Assembly (NCBI GenBank): GCA_012270485.1
Contig: JAAXIF010000107.1
Coordinates: forward strand, 29,769-93,768
Direction: 5' to 3'
DNA from: Sphingobacteriales bacterium
GTDB taxonomy: Bacteria; Bacteroidota; Bacteroidia; Chitinophagales; Chitinophagaceae
Length of the DNA: 64,000 nucleotides
A program made the translations under genes and the position numbers. Below are positions 27,100 to 34,682 of the stretch, one piece after another. Every line of letters starts with the position of its first letter. The first letter of the stretch is position 1. A model generated the notes under the pieces. The model saw only the letters and a list, made by a program, of their open reading frames with translations. It did not search any database and was not told the origin of the DNA.

Positions 27100-27861
27100 A
27101 TGAGTTATGTGATTCCAATCGTAGCTGTTTGTCCGATGCGACTTCAGCATTCACACAGAAGTGAAATGGTGAGCCAACTATTGATGGGTGAGCCCGCAGT
27201 TATTTTGGACACCGATACCGATTTTTTAAAAGTACAATCATTGTATGACCGGTATGAAGGGTGGTGTCAAAAAAGTCAACTTGCAGTATTGGAAGAACTG
27301 CCATCAAATGATCAGGAATCATTACTCAGTGAAGATCATAGTAGCGTTGTAATGATAGATGATACAGCTTTGTATGTTGGTGCCGGTACTCCATTACAAT
27401 TTCTTACAGATCATACATGGGGTGGATATACATTTCGTTATGCCGGAAGTATATGGGATGCTAAAAATGCTGTTTTTAATGAGACGACACTCCTTGAGAG
27501 AACTGAGTTATACCTTAACACACCCTATTTATGGGGTGGAAGATCTGTAACGGGTACAGATTGTAGTGGGTTCTCTCAACAGATCTATCGTTTTTTTGGT
27601 AGAACATTACCCAGAGATGCTTATCAGCAAGCTGCATTAGGTGAATCTGTTGGATTCTTACAAGAAACACGTTGTGGTGATCTTGCTTTTTTTGATAACG
27701 CAGAAGGAAAGATCACACATGTAGGGATTTTACTTTCTCCGGATAAAATTATACATGCTTCAGGGCAAGTTAGAATCGATCCCATTGATAATATGGGGAT
27801 CATACATGGCAAAACAGGTATGCGTACACATAGTTTGAGGATCATTAGACGATATACATAG
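27100..27861 (+). CDS. NlpC/P60-family peptidoglycan hydrolase with SH3b domain
   Basis: A 253-aa protein. The N-terminal part (about 1-100) has SH3-like segments (EGWCQKSQLAVLEELP). The C-terminal NlpC/P60 domain (about 125-250) has the catalytic Cys155 in GTDCSGFSQ and His207 in ITHVGILL; His219 in IIHASG completes the triad. Such enzymes cleave the D-Glu to diamino acid bond of stem peptides. No clear signal peptide is seen, so export or recycling in the cytoplasm, as for dipeptidyl-peptidase VI (YkfC-like), is the likely mode. Confidence 0.85.
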   Translation: MSYVIPIVAVCPMRLQHSHRSEMVSQLLMGEPAVILDTDTDFLKVQSLYDRYEGWCQKSQLAVLEELPSNDQESLLSEDHSSVVMIDDTALYVGAGTPLQFLTDHTWGGYTFRYAGSIWDAKNAVFNETTLLERTELYLNTPYLWGGRSVTGTDCSGFSQQIYRFFGRTLPRDAYQQAALGESVGFLQETRCGDLAFFDNAEGKITHVGILLSPDKIIHASGQVRIDPIDNMGIIHGKTGMRTHSLRIIRRYT

Positions 27862-27864
27862 GGG

Positions 27865-27998
27865 GAGGGGGCTCATGGTTCATAGTCCATAGTCCATGGT
27901 CATTAGTCCATGGTAAAAGAAAGATGAGGGAAAAAATGAGAATTTTGCGATTTGGTTGATGGCTTATGATTCATAGTCCATGGCCTATAAACCATGGT
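27865..27998. repeat. Cluster of ATAGTCCATGG-word repeats
   Basis: The words CATAGTCCATAG, AGTCCATGG and CCATGGTAAAAGAAAG recur several times in about 130 bp, in direct and inverted order. The last word leads into the hairpin at 27999. The same words occur at 34540, 45381, 47036, 55380 and 56600. Confidence 0.7.
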
Positions 27999-28044
27999 AA
28001 AAGAAAGAGGCTGCATCAATGGTGTGATACAGCCTCTTTCTTTT
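27999..28044. terminator. Hairpin between convergent genes
   Basis: AAAAGAAAGAGGCTG (27999-28013) pairs with CAGCCTCTTTCTTTT (28030-28044). An inner ATCA/TGAT extension gives a 19-bp stem with one mismatch. It can serve both the NlpC/P60 gene (plus) and the small membrane protein operon (minus). Confidence 0.8.
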
Positions 28045-28058
28045 ATAATGGTGATGGA

Positions 28059-28211
28059 TTACATGATATCCATTGCTTTTGCGAAATAGGTAACAGTGCC
28101 GGGTAGTGCCAGCCAGAAAAATTCACGATATACAAATAACAAAGTGATCATAGCGGCTAACCAGAAAAAGCAGAGAGCCCAGTATTTAGCAGTGGATTGT
28201 TTTGCTTCCAT
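28059..28211 (-). CDS. Small hydrophobic membrane protein (50 aa)
   Basis: A 50-aa frame, ATG at 28211 and TAA at 28059. After MEAKQSTAKYW comes a hydrophobic helix (ALCFFWLAAMITLLFVY). A second hydrophobic patch, FFWLALPGTVTYF, and the end AKAMDIM follow. It is too short for common gene-calling cut-offs. Support is its place 43 bp after the tauE-like gene in the same operon, its membrane-like composition and a terminator 15 bp after its stop. Function unknown. Confidence 0.65.
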   Translation of the reverse strand: MEAKQSTAKYWALCFFWLAAMITLLFVYREFFWLALPGTVTYFAKAMDIM

Positions 28212-28254
28212 TTGTTATAAATTTTGGCAAAGATAAGGGCAGAATCATTCCGAT

Positions 28255-28695
28255 TTAGCCTTTATGATTGTTTTTTTCCGTAACAGTTGTGGGGTGACCG
28301 GATATGCTTGTTTTCTTATCAGGGGTCTTATCAAAAAAAAGCATTTTCAGCGAGATAAGAAAGAGAATGACAGCAAATACTTTCTTCATTTTCTCATCGC
28401 TCAAAGACAATGCGAGCTTGCTTCCCAGAAAACCTCCCACCACAAAAGCACAAGCTACGATCAGTACATAATTGACATTCAAATAACCTTGTTTATAGTA
28501 TTGAATAACAGCTAAAATACCGATGGGGAGAAGCATGATCCCCAATGAGGTACCCTGCGCTTGTTTCTGGGTAAAGCCCAATAAGAAAACCAATGCAGGA
28601 ACAATAATAATTCCCCCGCCGATACCCACCAGCCCGCTTAAAAAACCGGCAGCAAGTCCAATCATGATCAGCAGAATAATGGTGGTTGTGTTCAT
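28255..28695 (-). CDS. TauE/SafE-family membrane transporter, short form
   Basis: A 146-aa protein with about four TM segments. It has the family motif GLAAGFLSGLVGIGGGIIIV near residue 13 and KQAQGTSLGIMLLP near 43. Full TauE/SafE proteins have about 250 residues and two such repeats; this one has only one, ending in a polar tail. It may act as a homodimer or be a reduced paralogue. Substrates of the family are sulfite, sulfonates or other organic anions. It starts 6 bp after ppa, in an operon. Confidence 0.8.
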   Translation of the reverse strand: MNTTTIILLIMIGLAAGFLSGLVGIGGGIIIVPALVFLLGFTQKQAQGTSLGIMLLPIGILAVIQYYKQGYLNVNYVLIVACAFVVGGFLGSKLALSLSDEKMKKVFAVILFLISLKMLFFDKTPDKKTSISGHPTTVTEKNNHKG

Positions 28696-28701
28696 ATTTA
28701 C

Positions 28702-29250
28702 TTATTTGGAACCGAAGTTCTTTTTATAAAAATCGATGGCTTCTTCTACAATACTCAACGCCTTTGCTTTATCTCCAAAATCTTCCACTACAACAGATTT
28801 GTTCTCCAGTTTTTTATATTCTTCAAAAAAATGTCTAAGTTCATCGAAGAAGTGCTTAGGTAGTTCTTCGATATTGTTATAATGATTTACACCCGGGTCG
28901 GTAGCAGCTACAGCGATAATTTTATCATCAGGGTCGCCGCCATCGATCATTTGCATTACGCCAATTACCTTGGCATCCATTAAGGTTAAAGGTTGTACGG
29001 ATAAAGATGTAATGACAAGAATATCCAATGGATCTTTATCACCACCATATGATTGTGGAATAAAACCATAATTGATGGGGTAGTAGAAGGATGAAAAAAT
29101 GACCCGATCCAGTTTTAATAACCCTGTTTCCTTATCAATCTCATATTTACATCGAGACCCTTGCGGAATCTCAATGACAGCATTAACGACTCTGGGCGCA
29201 TTTTCACCATAGTGAACGCCGTGCCAAGGGTGAAGAACATTTTGTTGCAT
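28702..29250 (-). CDS. ppa: Inorganic pyrophosphatase, family I
   Basis: A 182-aa soluble pyrophosphatase. It has the family region EIPQGSRCKYEIDKETG near residue 28. The signature-type stretch GDKDPLDILVIT near 74 holds catalytic aspartates. It hydrolyses PPi to drive biosynthesis, in the cytoplasm. It precedes the tauE-like gene by 6 bp and follows the lipoprotein gene by 29 bp. Confidence 0.95.
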   Translation of the reverse strand: MQQNVLHPWHGVHYGENAPRVVNAVIEIPQGSRCKYEIDKETGLLKLDRVIFSSFYYPINYGFIPQSYGGDKDPLDILVITSLSVQPLTLMDAKVIGVMQMIDGGDPDDKIIAVAATDPGVNHYNNIEELPKHFFDELRHFFEEYKKLENKSVVVEDFGDKAKALSIVEEAIDFYKKNFGSK

Positions 29251-29279
29251 GATTGATTGCTTTATTGTGGTGTCTTATC

Positions 29280-29681
29280 TTAAAGATTTGGATTGAAGGT
29301 ATACTTAAAATCAACCAGCCATTCTTCTTTTTGTTTGATGACTTTGATCTTTAATGGCTGTTGATCGAATGAATTGCTATAATAAATGATGGTTTGAACC
29401 GTATCAATATCACTTACCTCACTGATATTGATGGATGCAGTTCTCAACTGTTGTCTGCCTTCTTTGTCTAACCCCCTGAACTTTGTTTCAGCCCTATTCA
29501 GATGACCTATATTGGTACTATCGTCCAGCATATAGAATTTAGCTTTTGAAAAATCACCTTTCAAACAGGCGTCAATAAACTCTCTGCCGGCATCCAGGGC
29601 ATTTTCTGCGGGTATATAGGTTTGCTCTTTGGTAGAACAAGCACTCAGCCAGATCGCTGCGATCAAAAAAAGATATTTCAA
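29280..29681 (-). CDS. Putative lipoprotein, DUF4878-like
   Basis: A 133-aa protein with a lipoprotein signal ending in WLSAC (Cys15). The mature part has a NTF2-like pattern: an N-terminal helix (AGREFIDACLKGDFSKAKFYM) and beta strands ending VDFKYTFNP. This resembles DUF4878/NTF2-like lipoproteins. Periplasmic or outer-membrane face. First gene of the operon that continues with ppa. Confidence 0.75.
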   Translation of the reverse strand: MKYLFLIAAIWLSACSTKEQTYIPAENALDAGREFIDACLKGDFSKAKFYMLDDSTNIGHLNRAETKFRGLDKEGRQQLRTASINISEVSDIDTVQTIIYYSNSFDQQPLKIKVIKQKEEWLVDFKYTFNPNL

Positions 29682-29812
29682 CTTATTTTTTATGTAAAGG
29701 TAAGTCGGTGCTGTGAATCCTATGCATAATTCATCAAATCAGTGTTTTTGCAGACCACAACATATTGATGAACAATTTATTGGTTTATAACGATTTAGCC
29801 CTATATTGGCGT

Positions 29813-30814
29813 ATGACTGCTACCAAAACCAACTTTGTCTATTCACAGACACCGGAGCCCCATCGTGGCCGTACCAAAACCATTCTTAAAGAGCATCCTG
29901 AGATCAGAAACCTGATTGGAAAGAATCCATATACCATCTTTGCTATTGTAGGATTGGTACTGTTTCAATTGGTAGGAGCTTTTCTCTTATCAGGTCTACC
30001 TTGGTGGGTAGTGATTGCGGCGGCTTACTTATTAGGTGCTTTTGCAGATCATGCTTTATTTGTGATGATCCATGAATGTTCACACAGATTGATCTTCAAA
30101 TCGCCGGTTGCAAACAGGTTATCCGGCATATTTGCCAATATTCCTTTGATCTTTCCCAGTTCAGTATCTTTTGAACGTTATCATATCAAACACCATTCTT
30201 TTCAAGGTGTACATGAATTAGATGGGGATTTGCCCAATCATTGGGAAGCCAAGCTTATCAATCATTATTTTATTGGTAAGGTGATTTGGTTATTGTTCTA
30301 TCCTTTTTTTCAGTTGTTCAGAATATCCAGATTAAAAGAGATCAAACCCTTTGATGGATGGATTGCTTTGAATTGGATCGTACAGATTGTTTTTGTAGGA
30401 GGGATTACTTTGTTATGGGGGCCCAAAGCTTTGGTATTTCTAGTCCTCAGTTTTTTCTTTTCAGTGGGTCTGCATCCTTTGGGTGCCAGATGGATTCAGG
30501 AACATTATTTAACCCATGGAGAGCAGGAAACCTATAGTTATTATGGTGTATTGAATCATGTAGCGTTTAATGTAGGATATCATAATGAACATCATGATTT
30601 TCCCTCTATTCCCTGGAATCGCTTGCCTGCGATTAGAGAAACAGCTCCGGGATTTTATAATTCACTGGCTTATCATACTTCTTGGACCAAACTGTTTTTT
30701 CGTTTTCTTTTTGATAAAGAAATCAGTTTGTTTTCAAGGATTGTACGCAAAAACAGAGGCGCCGTGCCTCTTTGTGACCAATCAACACCGGATATCGCCA
30801 CTCAGCACGCGTAG
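29813..30814 (+). CDS. Sphingolipid delta-4 desaturase (DES1)-like membrane fatty acid desaturase
   Basis: A 333-aa membrane protein from the ATG at 29813; an ATG at 29768 would add 15 residues. The N-terminus, FVYSQTPEPHRGRTKTILKE, matches the FEWVYTDQPH...ILAKYPEIK pattern of eukaryotic dihydroceramide desaturase DES1. The three di-iron His boxes are HECSH (87-91), HIKHH (124-128) and HNEHH (257-261). The C-terminal region GEQETYSYYGVLNHVAFNVG just before the last box is also DES1-like. By family, it would introduce a 4,5 double bond into dihydroceramide-type lipids; Bacteroidota can make sphingolipids, but this activity is inferred. Single gene. Confidence 0.8.
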   Translation: MTATKTNFVYSQTPEPHRGRTKTILKEHPEIRNLIGKNPYTIFAIVGLVLFQLVGAFLLSGLPWWVVIAAAYLLGAFADHALFVMIHECSHRLIFKSPVANRLSGIFANIPLIFPSSVSFERYHIKHHSFQGVHELDGDLPNHWEAKLINHYFIGKVIWLLFYPFFQLFRISRLKEIKPFDGWIALNWIVQIVFVGGITLLWGPKALVFLVLSFFFSVGLHPLGARWIQEHYLTHGEQETYSYYGVLNHVAFNVGYHNEHHDFPSIPWNRLPAIRETAPGFYNSLAYHTSWTKLFFRFLFDKEISLFSRIVRKNRGAVPLCDQSTPDIATQHA

Positions 30815-30839
30815 AAGCCGAATTAACAACTAATTGACA

Positions 30840-30865
30840 GTTTTATTTTTCTGTGAAAATAAAAC
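30840..30865 (+). terminator. AT-rich hairpin after desaturase gene
   Basis: GTTTTATTTT (30840-30849) pairs with AAAATAAAAC (30856-30865) around a 6-nt loop. It is a weak terminator candidate, as no T-run follows directly. Confidence 0.4.
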
Positions 30866-30869
30866 GCAG

Positions 30870-30877
30870 TACTTTTG
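30870..30877 (+). promoter_or_regulatory. -7 element upstream of the 67-aa gene
   Basis: TACTTTTG matches TAnnTTTG. It lies 125 bp before the ATG at 31003, implying a long leader. The TTG at 30834 is 33 bp away, outside the normal range. Confidence 0.4.
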
Positions 30878-31002
30878 CACCCTGAAAATGAGCAGGTAAT
30901 AACATCTCGCGGGTTTGCTTTGATTACTGCACCAACGATTGACTACATTTCCCCCTGATTCTGCTCAACGAAATTTTATTGTAAAGAATAAAACGAAATA
31001 TT

Positions 31003-31206
31003 ATGAAGAGTAATGTTATGCCTTCTATTGTACAATTAGAAGCAGAAGAACTGAAAGAACTGGTAAGAGAGGTAAAAGAAACCGTAGCTGTTGATGTGAT
31101 CAACACCAAAAAAGCAACTGTAAGTGCTCCATTCGGAGCCATTGACCTCTGGAAAGTGCGCAGAAATGTAAAAACTGCACGTGCTTCTTTCCATTGGGAG
31201 TATTAA
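31003..31206 (+). CDS. Small protein of unknown function (67 aa)
   Basis: A 67-aa frame, MKSNVMPSIVQLEAEELKEL at the start, with a helical acidic N-terminal half and the C-terminal FGAIDLWKVRRNVKTARASF segment. No signal peptide or TM. It is flanked by a -7 box with a long leader and by a strong terminator, which suggests a discrete, transcribed unit. Codon use is like its neighbours. Function not recognised; the length of the leader hints at regulation. Confidence 0.65.
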   Translation: MKSNVMPSIVQLEAEELKELVREVKETVAVDVINTKKATVSAPFGAIDLWKVRRNVKTARASFHWEY

Positions 31207-31228
31207 TCTCTTAACTAATTCATGTTAT

Positions 31229-31265
31229 AAAGTCTTGGCGCAACAGCGTTCAGGACTTTTTTTAT
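31229..31265 (+). terminator. Intrinsic terminator after the 67-aa gene
   Basis: Stem AAAGTCTTG...GCGC pairs with GCG...CAGGACTTT (31229-31259) with a wobble pair and a small bulge, loop AACA, followed by seven T residues. It ends the 67-aa gene unit. Confidence 0.75.
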
Positions 31266-31305
31266 TTTCAGAAAGAAAGTATATTGGTTGTAGAAAAATG
31301 CACCT

Positions 31306-32019
31306 ATGAAAATTCTTTGCAGTATTGTACTCTTTCTGAGCGTAGTAACACTCTCTGCCCAAGCTCCATCAACAAACATTAGATTGAATGCAAGTTCAAT
31401 CGTAAAAGATTCTTCCGGTATGGTTTACCCATATGCAATTTGGCAAAAGCTGTTGCAATCGGGTGATTATAATATTCGAATCGTCGATCCTAAAGCTAAT
31501 CCTGTTGAATTTTTGTTGGTAAGGATGAGTGAATCTGAGAAGATTGCCCGTGATGAAAAAATGCCCAAACCCAATGAAAGCAAATTTTTCAAAACAGGTA
31601 ATCTTATTTCCAATGCGAAGCTGGTAACAATGGATGGAAAGAAATATGTGTTAAAGGATTTGAAGGGTAAGGTAGTAGTACTCAACTTTTGGTTCATTAA
31701 TTGTCCGCCATGTAGGATGGAAATTCCCCATCTCAATAACATGGTGGAGGGTTTTAAAGAAAGAGATGATGTTATTTTTTTAGCTGTAGCATTGGATCAG
31801 TCCTATGATCTTAAACAATTCTTGAAGGAAATGCCATTTGAATATGGGATCGTTGATGGAGGTTCTTATGTTTCATCTCAATACGGTATCAATTTATTCC
31901 CAACACATGTGGTTGTAGATAAAGAAGGAAAAATTATATTCCATACATCGGGATATGGGATGGGTACAGTTCCTTGGTTGAAGAAAGCCATCGATGAAGC
32001 ATTGACGCCCAAGACTTGA
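31306..32019 (+). CDS. TlpA-like periplasmic thioredoxin-family protein
   Basis: A 237-aa protein with a signal peptide (MKILCSIVLFLSVVTLSAQ). The thioredoxin domain (about 95-235) has the redox motif NCPPCRMEIP with Cys133 and Cys136, preceded by LKDLKGKVVVLNFWFI. The cis-Pro region is NLFPTHVVV. Membrane- or periplasm-located redox reactions such as disulfide reduction are likely. The N-terminal 90 residues are unassigned and may be a lid or binding module. Single gene, convergent with the thioesterase. Confidence 0.85.
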   Translation: MKILCSIVLFLSVVTLSAQAPSTNIRLNASSIVKDSSGMVYPYAIWQKLLQSGDYNIRIVDPKANPVEFLLVRMSESEKIARDEKMPKPNESKFFKTGNLISNAKLVTMDGKKYVLKDLKGKVVVLNFWFINCPPCRMEIPHLNNMVEGFKERDDVIFLAVALDQSYDLKQFLKEMPFEYGIVDGGSYVSSQYGINLFPTHVVVDKEGKIIFHTSGYGMGTVPWLKKAIDEALTPKT

Positions 32020-32024
32020 TTTTA

Positions 32025-32471
32025 TTACTTGCCCTCTATCCAAACAAAATCATCGCTCTTTGGTATAGTATCGAATATCGCTCTGAAAGAATCGGGTGGT
32101 ATAGCAAGTTTGCGCTTCTGTGTATCTAACCATGCACCGTCAATCTGTAAGATCGCACTAAGGGTGTCTTTATTTTTCCAGATTTCATGTTTCATGGTCC
32201 AACGGCTCATATCATGCGTTGACTTACTAATCTGTAAAGTGAGTTCCACGCTGTCATGAAAACTGATTTCTCTTTTGAAAACACATTCTTCTCTAAACAA
32301 TATCGGACCTATCTGGTATTGCTGTAAAAGGGAAGGAGTAATACCGTTTTCAGTCATGAATGACATTCTCACATAAGCACCCCAATCATAATAAACAGAA
32401 TGACGCAGATGAAAATTAGGGTCTAAGTCGCTCCAGCGGACTTCAACTTTTTTGGTATAGATGGTGGACAT
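32025..32471 (-). CDS. Acyl-CoA thioesterase, 4HBT hotdog family
   Basis: A 148-aa hotdog-fold protein. The start, VEVRWSDLDPNFHLRHSVYYDW, matches 4HBT thioesterases, with Asp in VRWSDLD as the likely catalytic acid. Then FKREISFHDSVELTLQISK and TMKHEIWKNKDTLS strands follow. It hydrolyses acyl-CoA or acyl-ACP thioesters; the substrate is unknown. Located downstream of dnaG beyond a repeat region, and convergent with the TlpA-like gene. Confidence 0.8.
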   Translation of the reverse strand: MSTIYTKKVEVRWSDLDPNFHLRHSVYYDWGAYVRMSFMTENGITPSLLQQYQIGPILFREECVFKREISFHDSVELTLQISKSTHDMSRWTMKHEIWKNKDTLSAILQIDGAWLDTQKRKLAIPPDSFRAIFDTIPKSDDFVWIEGK

Positions 32472-32485
32472 GATAAATAGATTAA

Positions 32486-32572
32486 GTCAAAAGTTAAAAG
32501 TCAAAAGCCAAAAGTCAAACGTGAAAAAATGATAATTTTTTTGAATTTTGACTTTTAACTTTTGACTTTTCA
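32486..32572. repeat. Inverted repeat of AAAAGTCAAAAG words
   Basis: The left half consists of AAAAGTTAAAAGTCAAAAG-type words and the right half is the complement (GACTTTTAACTTTTGAC). They face each other around a short AT-rich loop. The element spans the dnaG 3' end and could act as a hairpin terminator for dnaG. Confidence 0.7.
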
Positions 32573-34504
32573 TTTAATAATCACTGTTCCCAATTGGGTA
32601 GTGATTTCTTGTTCGGCTTCTTTGAGTTGTTTATGGATTTCAAGTAGTCTTTTAAAATCATCTGTAGATGCATGCTCAATATCTCTTTGATTTTCTTCGA
32701 TCATTTTTTTAATTCTTCTTAGCTTATAAAAGCGAATACTCATGATGACATCCTGTCTGCTGGTATCACGATTCACAATATTCATTCCTTCCAACACTTC
32801 ATCCCATTTTTGACTCAACTCAAAAGGTGTTACTGAAATACTAATGATTAGGTTTCTGATGTTTTCATCTTCATGATACAGCATTGACTTGGTAGTAGGT
32901 TCAAGTCCTTTTTCATAAGCGTCTTTATAGGCTTCAAATAATTTTTCAAGTATGGGTGTTTCAAAATGAAAATGTTCTAACTCACTAAAAATATAGTCTG
33001 CCACATTCGATGTTTCATCCCATGTGCGCAAACCATAATCCAGTAAAACACGGAGGATGTTTCGTTCATGTGCTTCATCTTGAACCAGCAATCGACTGGT
33101 ATCATCTAATACATCTTCCGGCTGCTCTGCCTCTTTTAATTGTTGATTGAGTTCTTCTTGAGCAAGTCCTTTTTTTTCTTCTTTGGCAATCTTATCACGT
33201 TTGTATTTATTGACAAGATTGGTGAGACCGGCCTCATCAATTCTCAATAAATCAGAACATTGGCGGATATAATCTTGTTGTTTTGTAAAGTCTTCTGCCT
33301 TATTGATCTTGCTCAGGGTTTCGGCAACCTGATTCACTACTGCACTTTTCTTACTCACATCTGTTCCGGCTTCTTTCAACATGACTTCCAACTGGAATAT
33401 GATAAAGTCTTTTTTCGATTTTGCAACAAAATCATTGAAAGCACTAACACCTACTTTATGAACATAACTATCGGGGTCTTCATTATCCGGAATTAATACG
33501 AGTCGAACATTGAGCCCTTCTTCCAAAGCCATGTCCAAACCACGCAATGCAGCTTTTACACCGGCGCTATCACCATCATAAATGATCGTAAGGTTATCGG
33601 TGTATTTTTTGATCAATCGGATTTGGTCTGTGGTTAGAGACGTTCCGCCACTTGCCACCACATTTTCAATACCTGCTTGGTGCAGACTCACAACATCGGT
33701 ATATCCTTCTACGAGTAAACATTCTTTGGCTTTATCAATGGCCATTCGAGCCTGGTAGAGTCCATACAGTATCCTGCTTTTGACATAGATCTCATTCTCA
33801 GGCGTATTGATATATTTTGGTCCGCGATCACTCTTGCCAATCACGCGTGCTCCAAAACCAATGATCTTGCCTGTGTTGCCATGAATGGGGAATATGATAC
33901 GATTGCGATAATTGTCTACCAGTTCATCATTATTTCTAACAGCACTCAACCCGCTTTTAGGCAGTAATTCACGGTTGAACTGATTTTCCAATAATGCTTT
34001 GGTGAGTCCATCTCTATGATCAGGGTTATAGCCTATTTGGAATTTGTGAAGAATATCTTCCCGAAAACCACGCTCTTTAAGATAACTGAGTGCAATCATT
34101 TTACCTTCATCGGTATCGAATAACTGTTCCGAGAAAAATTTCTGGGCAAAATTGTTGATCGCATACAGACTTTCAGAAGTGAGTTGCTGTAGTTTAATCT
34201 CCGGACTAGCTTCCGTTTCTTCAATTTCAATATTATAACGAGCGGCCAGCCATCGTAGTGCTTCCGGATAGCTGTATTTCTCGTGCTCCATTACGAAGTC
34301 AATGGCACGACCACTTTTACCACAGCCAAAACATTTATAAATTTCTTTGGTAGGTGATACGGTAAAAGAAGGTGTTTTTTCGTTGTGGAAGGGACAATTA
34401 CCAATATAGTTGGTACCTCTTTTTTTCAGCTTCACAAATTCCCCCACAATATCAATGATATCGGCACGGTTGAAGATTTGTTGTATGGTGTTTTGGGAGA
34501 TCAT
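32570..34504 (-). CDS. dnaG: DNA primase
   Basis: A 644-aa primase. The N-terminal zinc finger (CHC2) has Cys37, His40, Cys58 and Cys61 in CPFHNEKT and CFGCGKSG. The catalytic TOPRIM domain has LLVEGYTDVVSLH near 264 and IYDGDSAGVKAALRG near 309, followed by DNEDPDSYV. The C-terminal helicase-binding region is about 440-640. It synthesises RNA primers for replication. The start ATG at 34504 is preceded by a nested palindrome. Confidence 0.96.
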   Translation of the reverse strand: MISQNTIQQIFNRADIIDIVGEFVKLKKRGTNYIGNCPFHNEKTPSFTVSPTKEIYKCFGCGKSGRAIDFVMEHEKYSYPEALRWLAARYNIEIEETEASPEIKLQQLTSESLYAINNFAQKFFSEQLFDTDEGKMIALSYLKERGFREDILHKFQIGYNPDHRDGLTKALLENQFNRELLPKSGLSAVRNNDELVDNYRNRIIFPIHGNTGKIIGFGARVIGKSDRGPKYINTPENEIYVKSRILYGLYQARMAIDKAKECLLVEGYTDVVSLHQAGIENVVASGGTSLTTDQIRLIKKYTDNLTIIYDGDSAGVKAALRGLDMALEEGLNVRLVLIPDNEDPDSYVHKVGVSAFNDFVAKSKKDFIIFQLEVMLKEAGTDVSKKSAVVNQVAETLSKINKAEDFTKQQDYIRQCSDLLRIDEAGLTNLVNKYKRDKIAKEEKKGLAQEELNQQLKEAEQPEDVLDDTSRLLVQDEAHERNILRVLLDYGLRTWDETSNVADYIFSELEHFHFETPILEKLFEAYKDAYEKGLEPTTKSMLYHEDENIRNLIISISVTPFELSQKWDEVLEGMNIVNRDTSRQDVIMSIRFYKLRRIKKMIEENQRDIEHASTDDFKRLLEIHKQLKEAEQEITTQLGTVIIK

Positions 34505-34507
34505 GGT

Positions 34508-34612
34508 TTAGGAAGGTGAAAGGTGAAAAGTGAATTGACTATGGACCATAGACCATGGACTATAGTCCATAGTCCATGGCGTCGTTTCACTTTTCACCTT
34601 TCACTTCTCTCG
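34508..34612. repeat. Composite nested palindrome, copy 1
   Basis: Outer arms GTGAAAGGTGAAAAGTGAA (34516-34534) and its exact complement (34586-34604) enclose GTCCAT/ATGGAC words around 34540-34580, including the palindrome ATGGACTATAGTCCAT. It lies between the divergent starts of dnaG and the DeoR regulator. A similar composite is at 47013-47075. Confidence 0.8.
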
Positions 34613-34682
34613 TTCTTCGGGACGAAAATACAATTTTGGGGCTATGGAAGTTTGGAATTGAAGCATTTCCTTATTTTTATCC

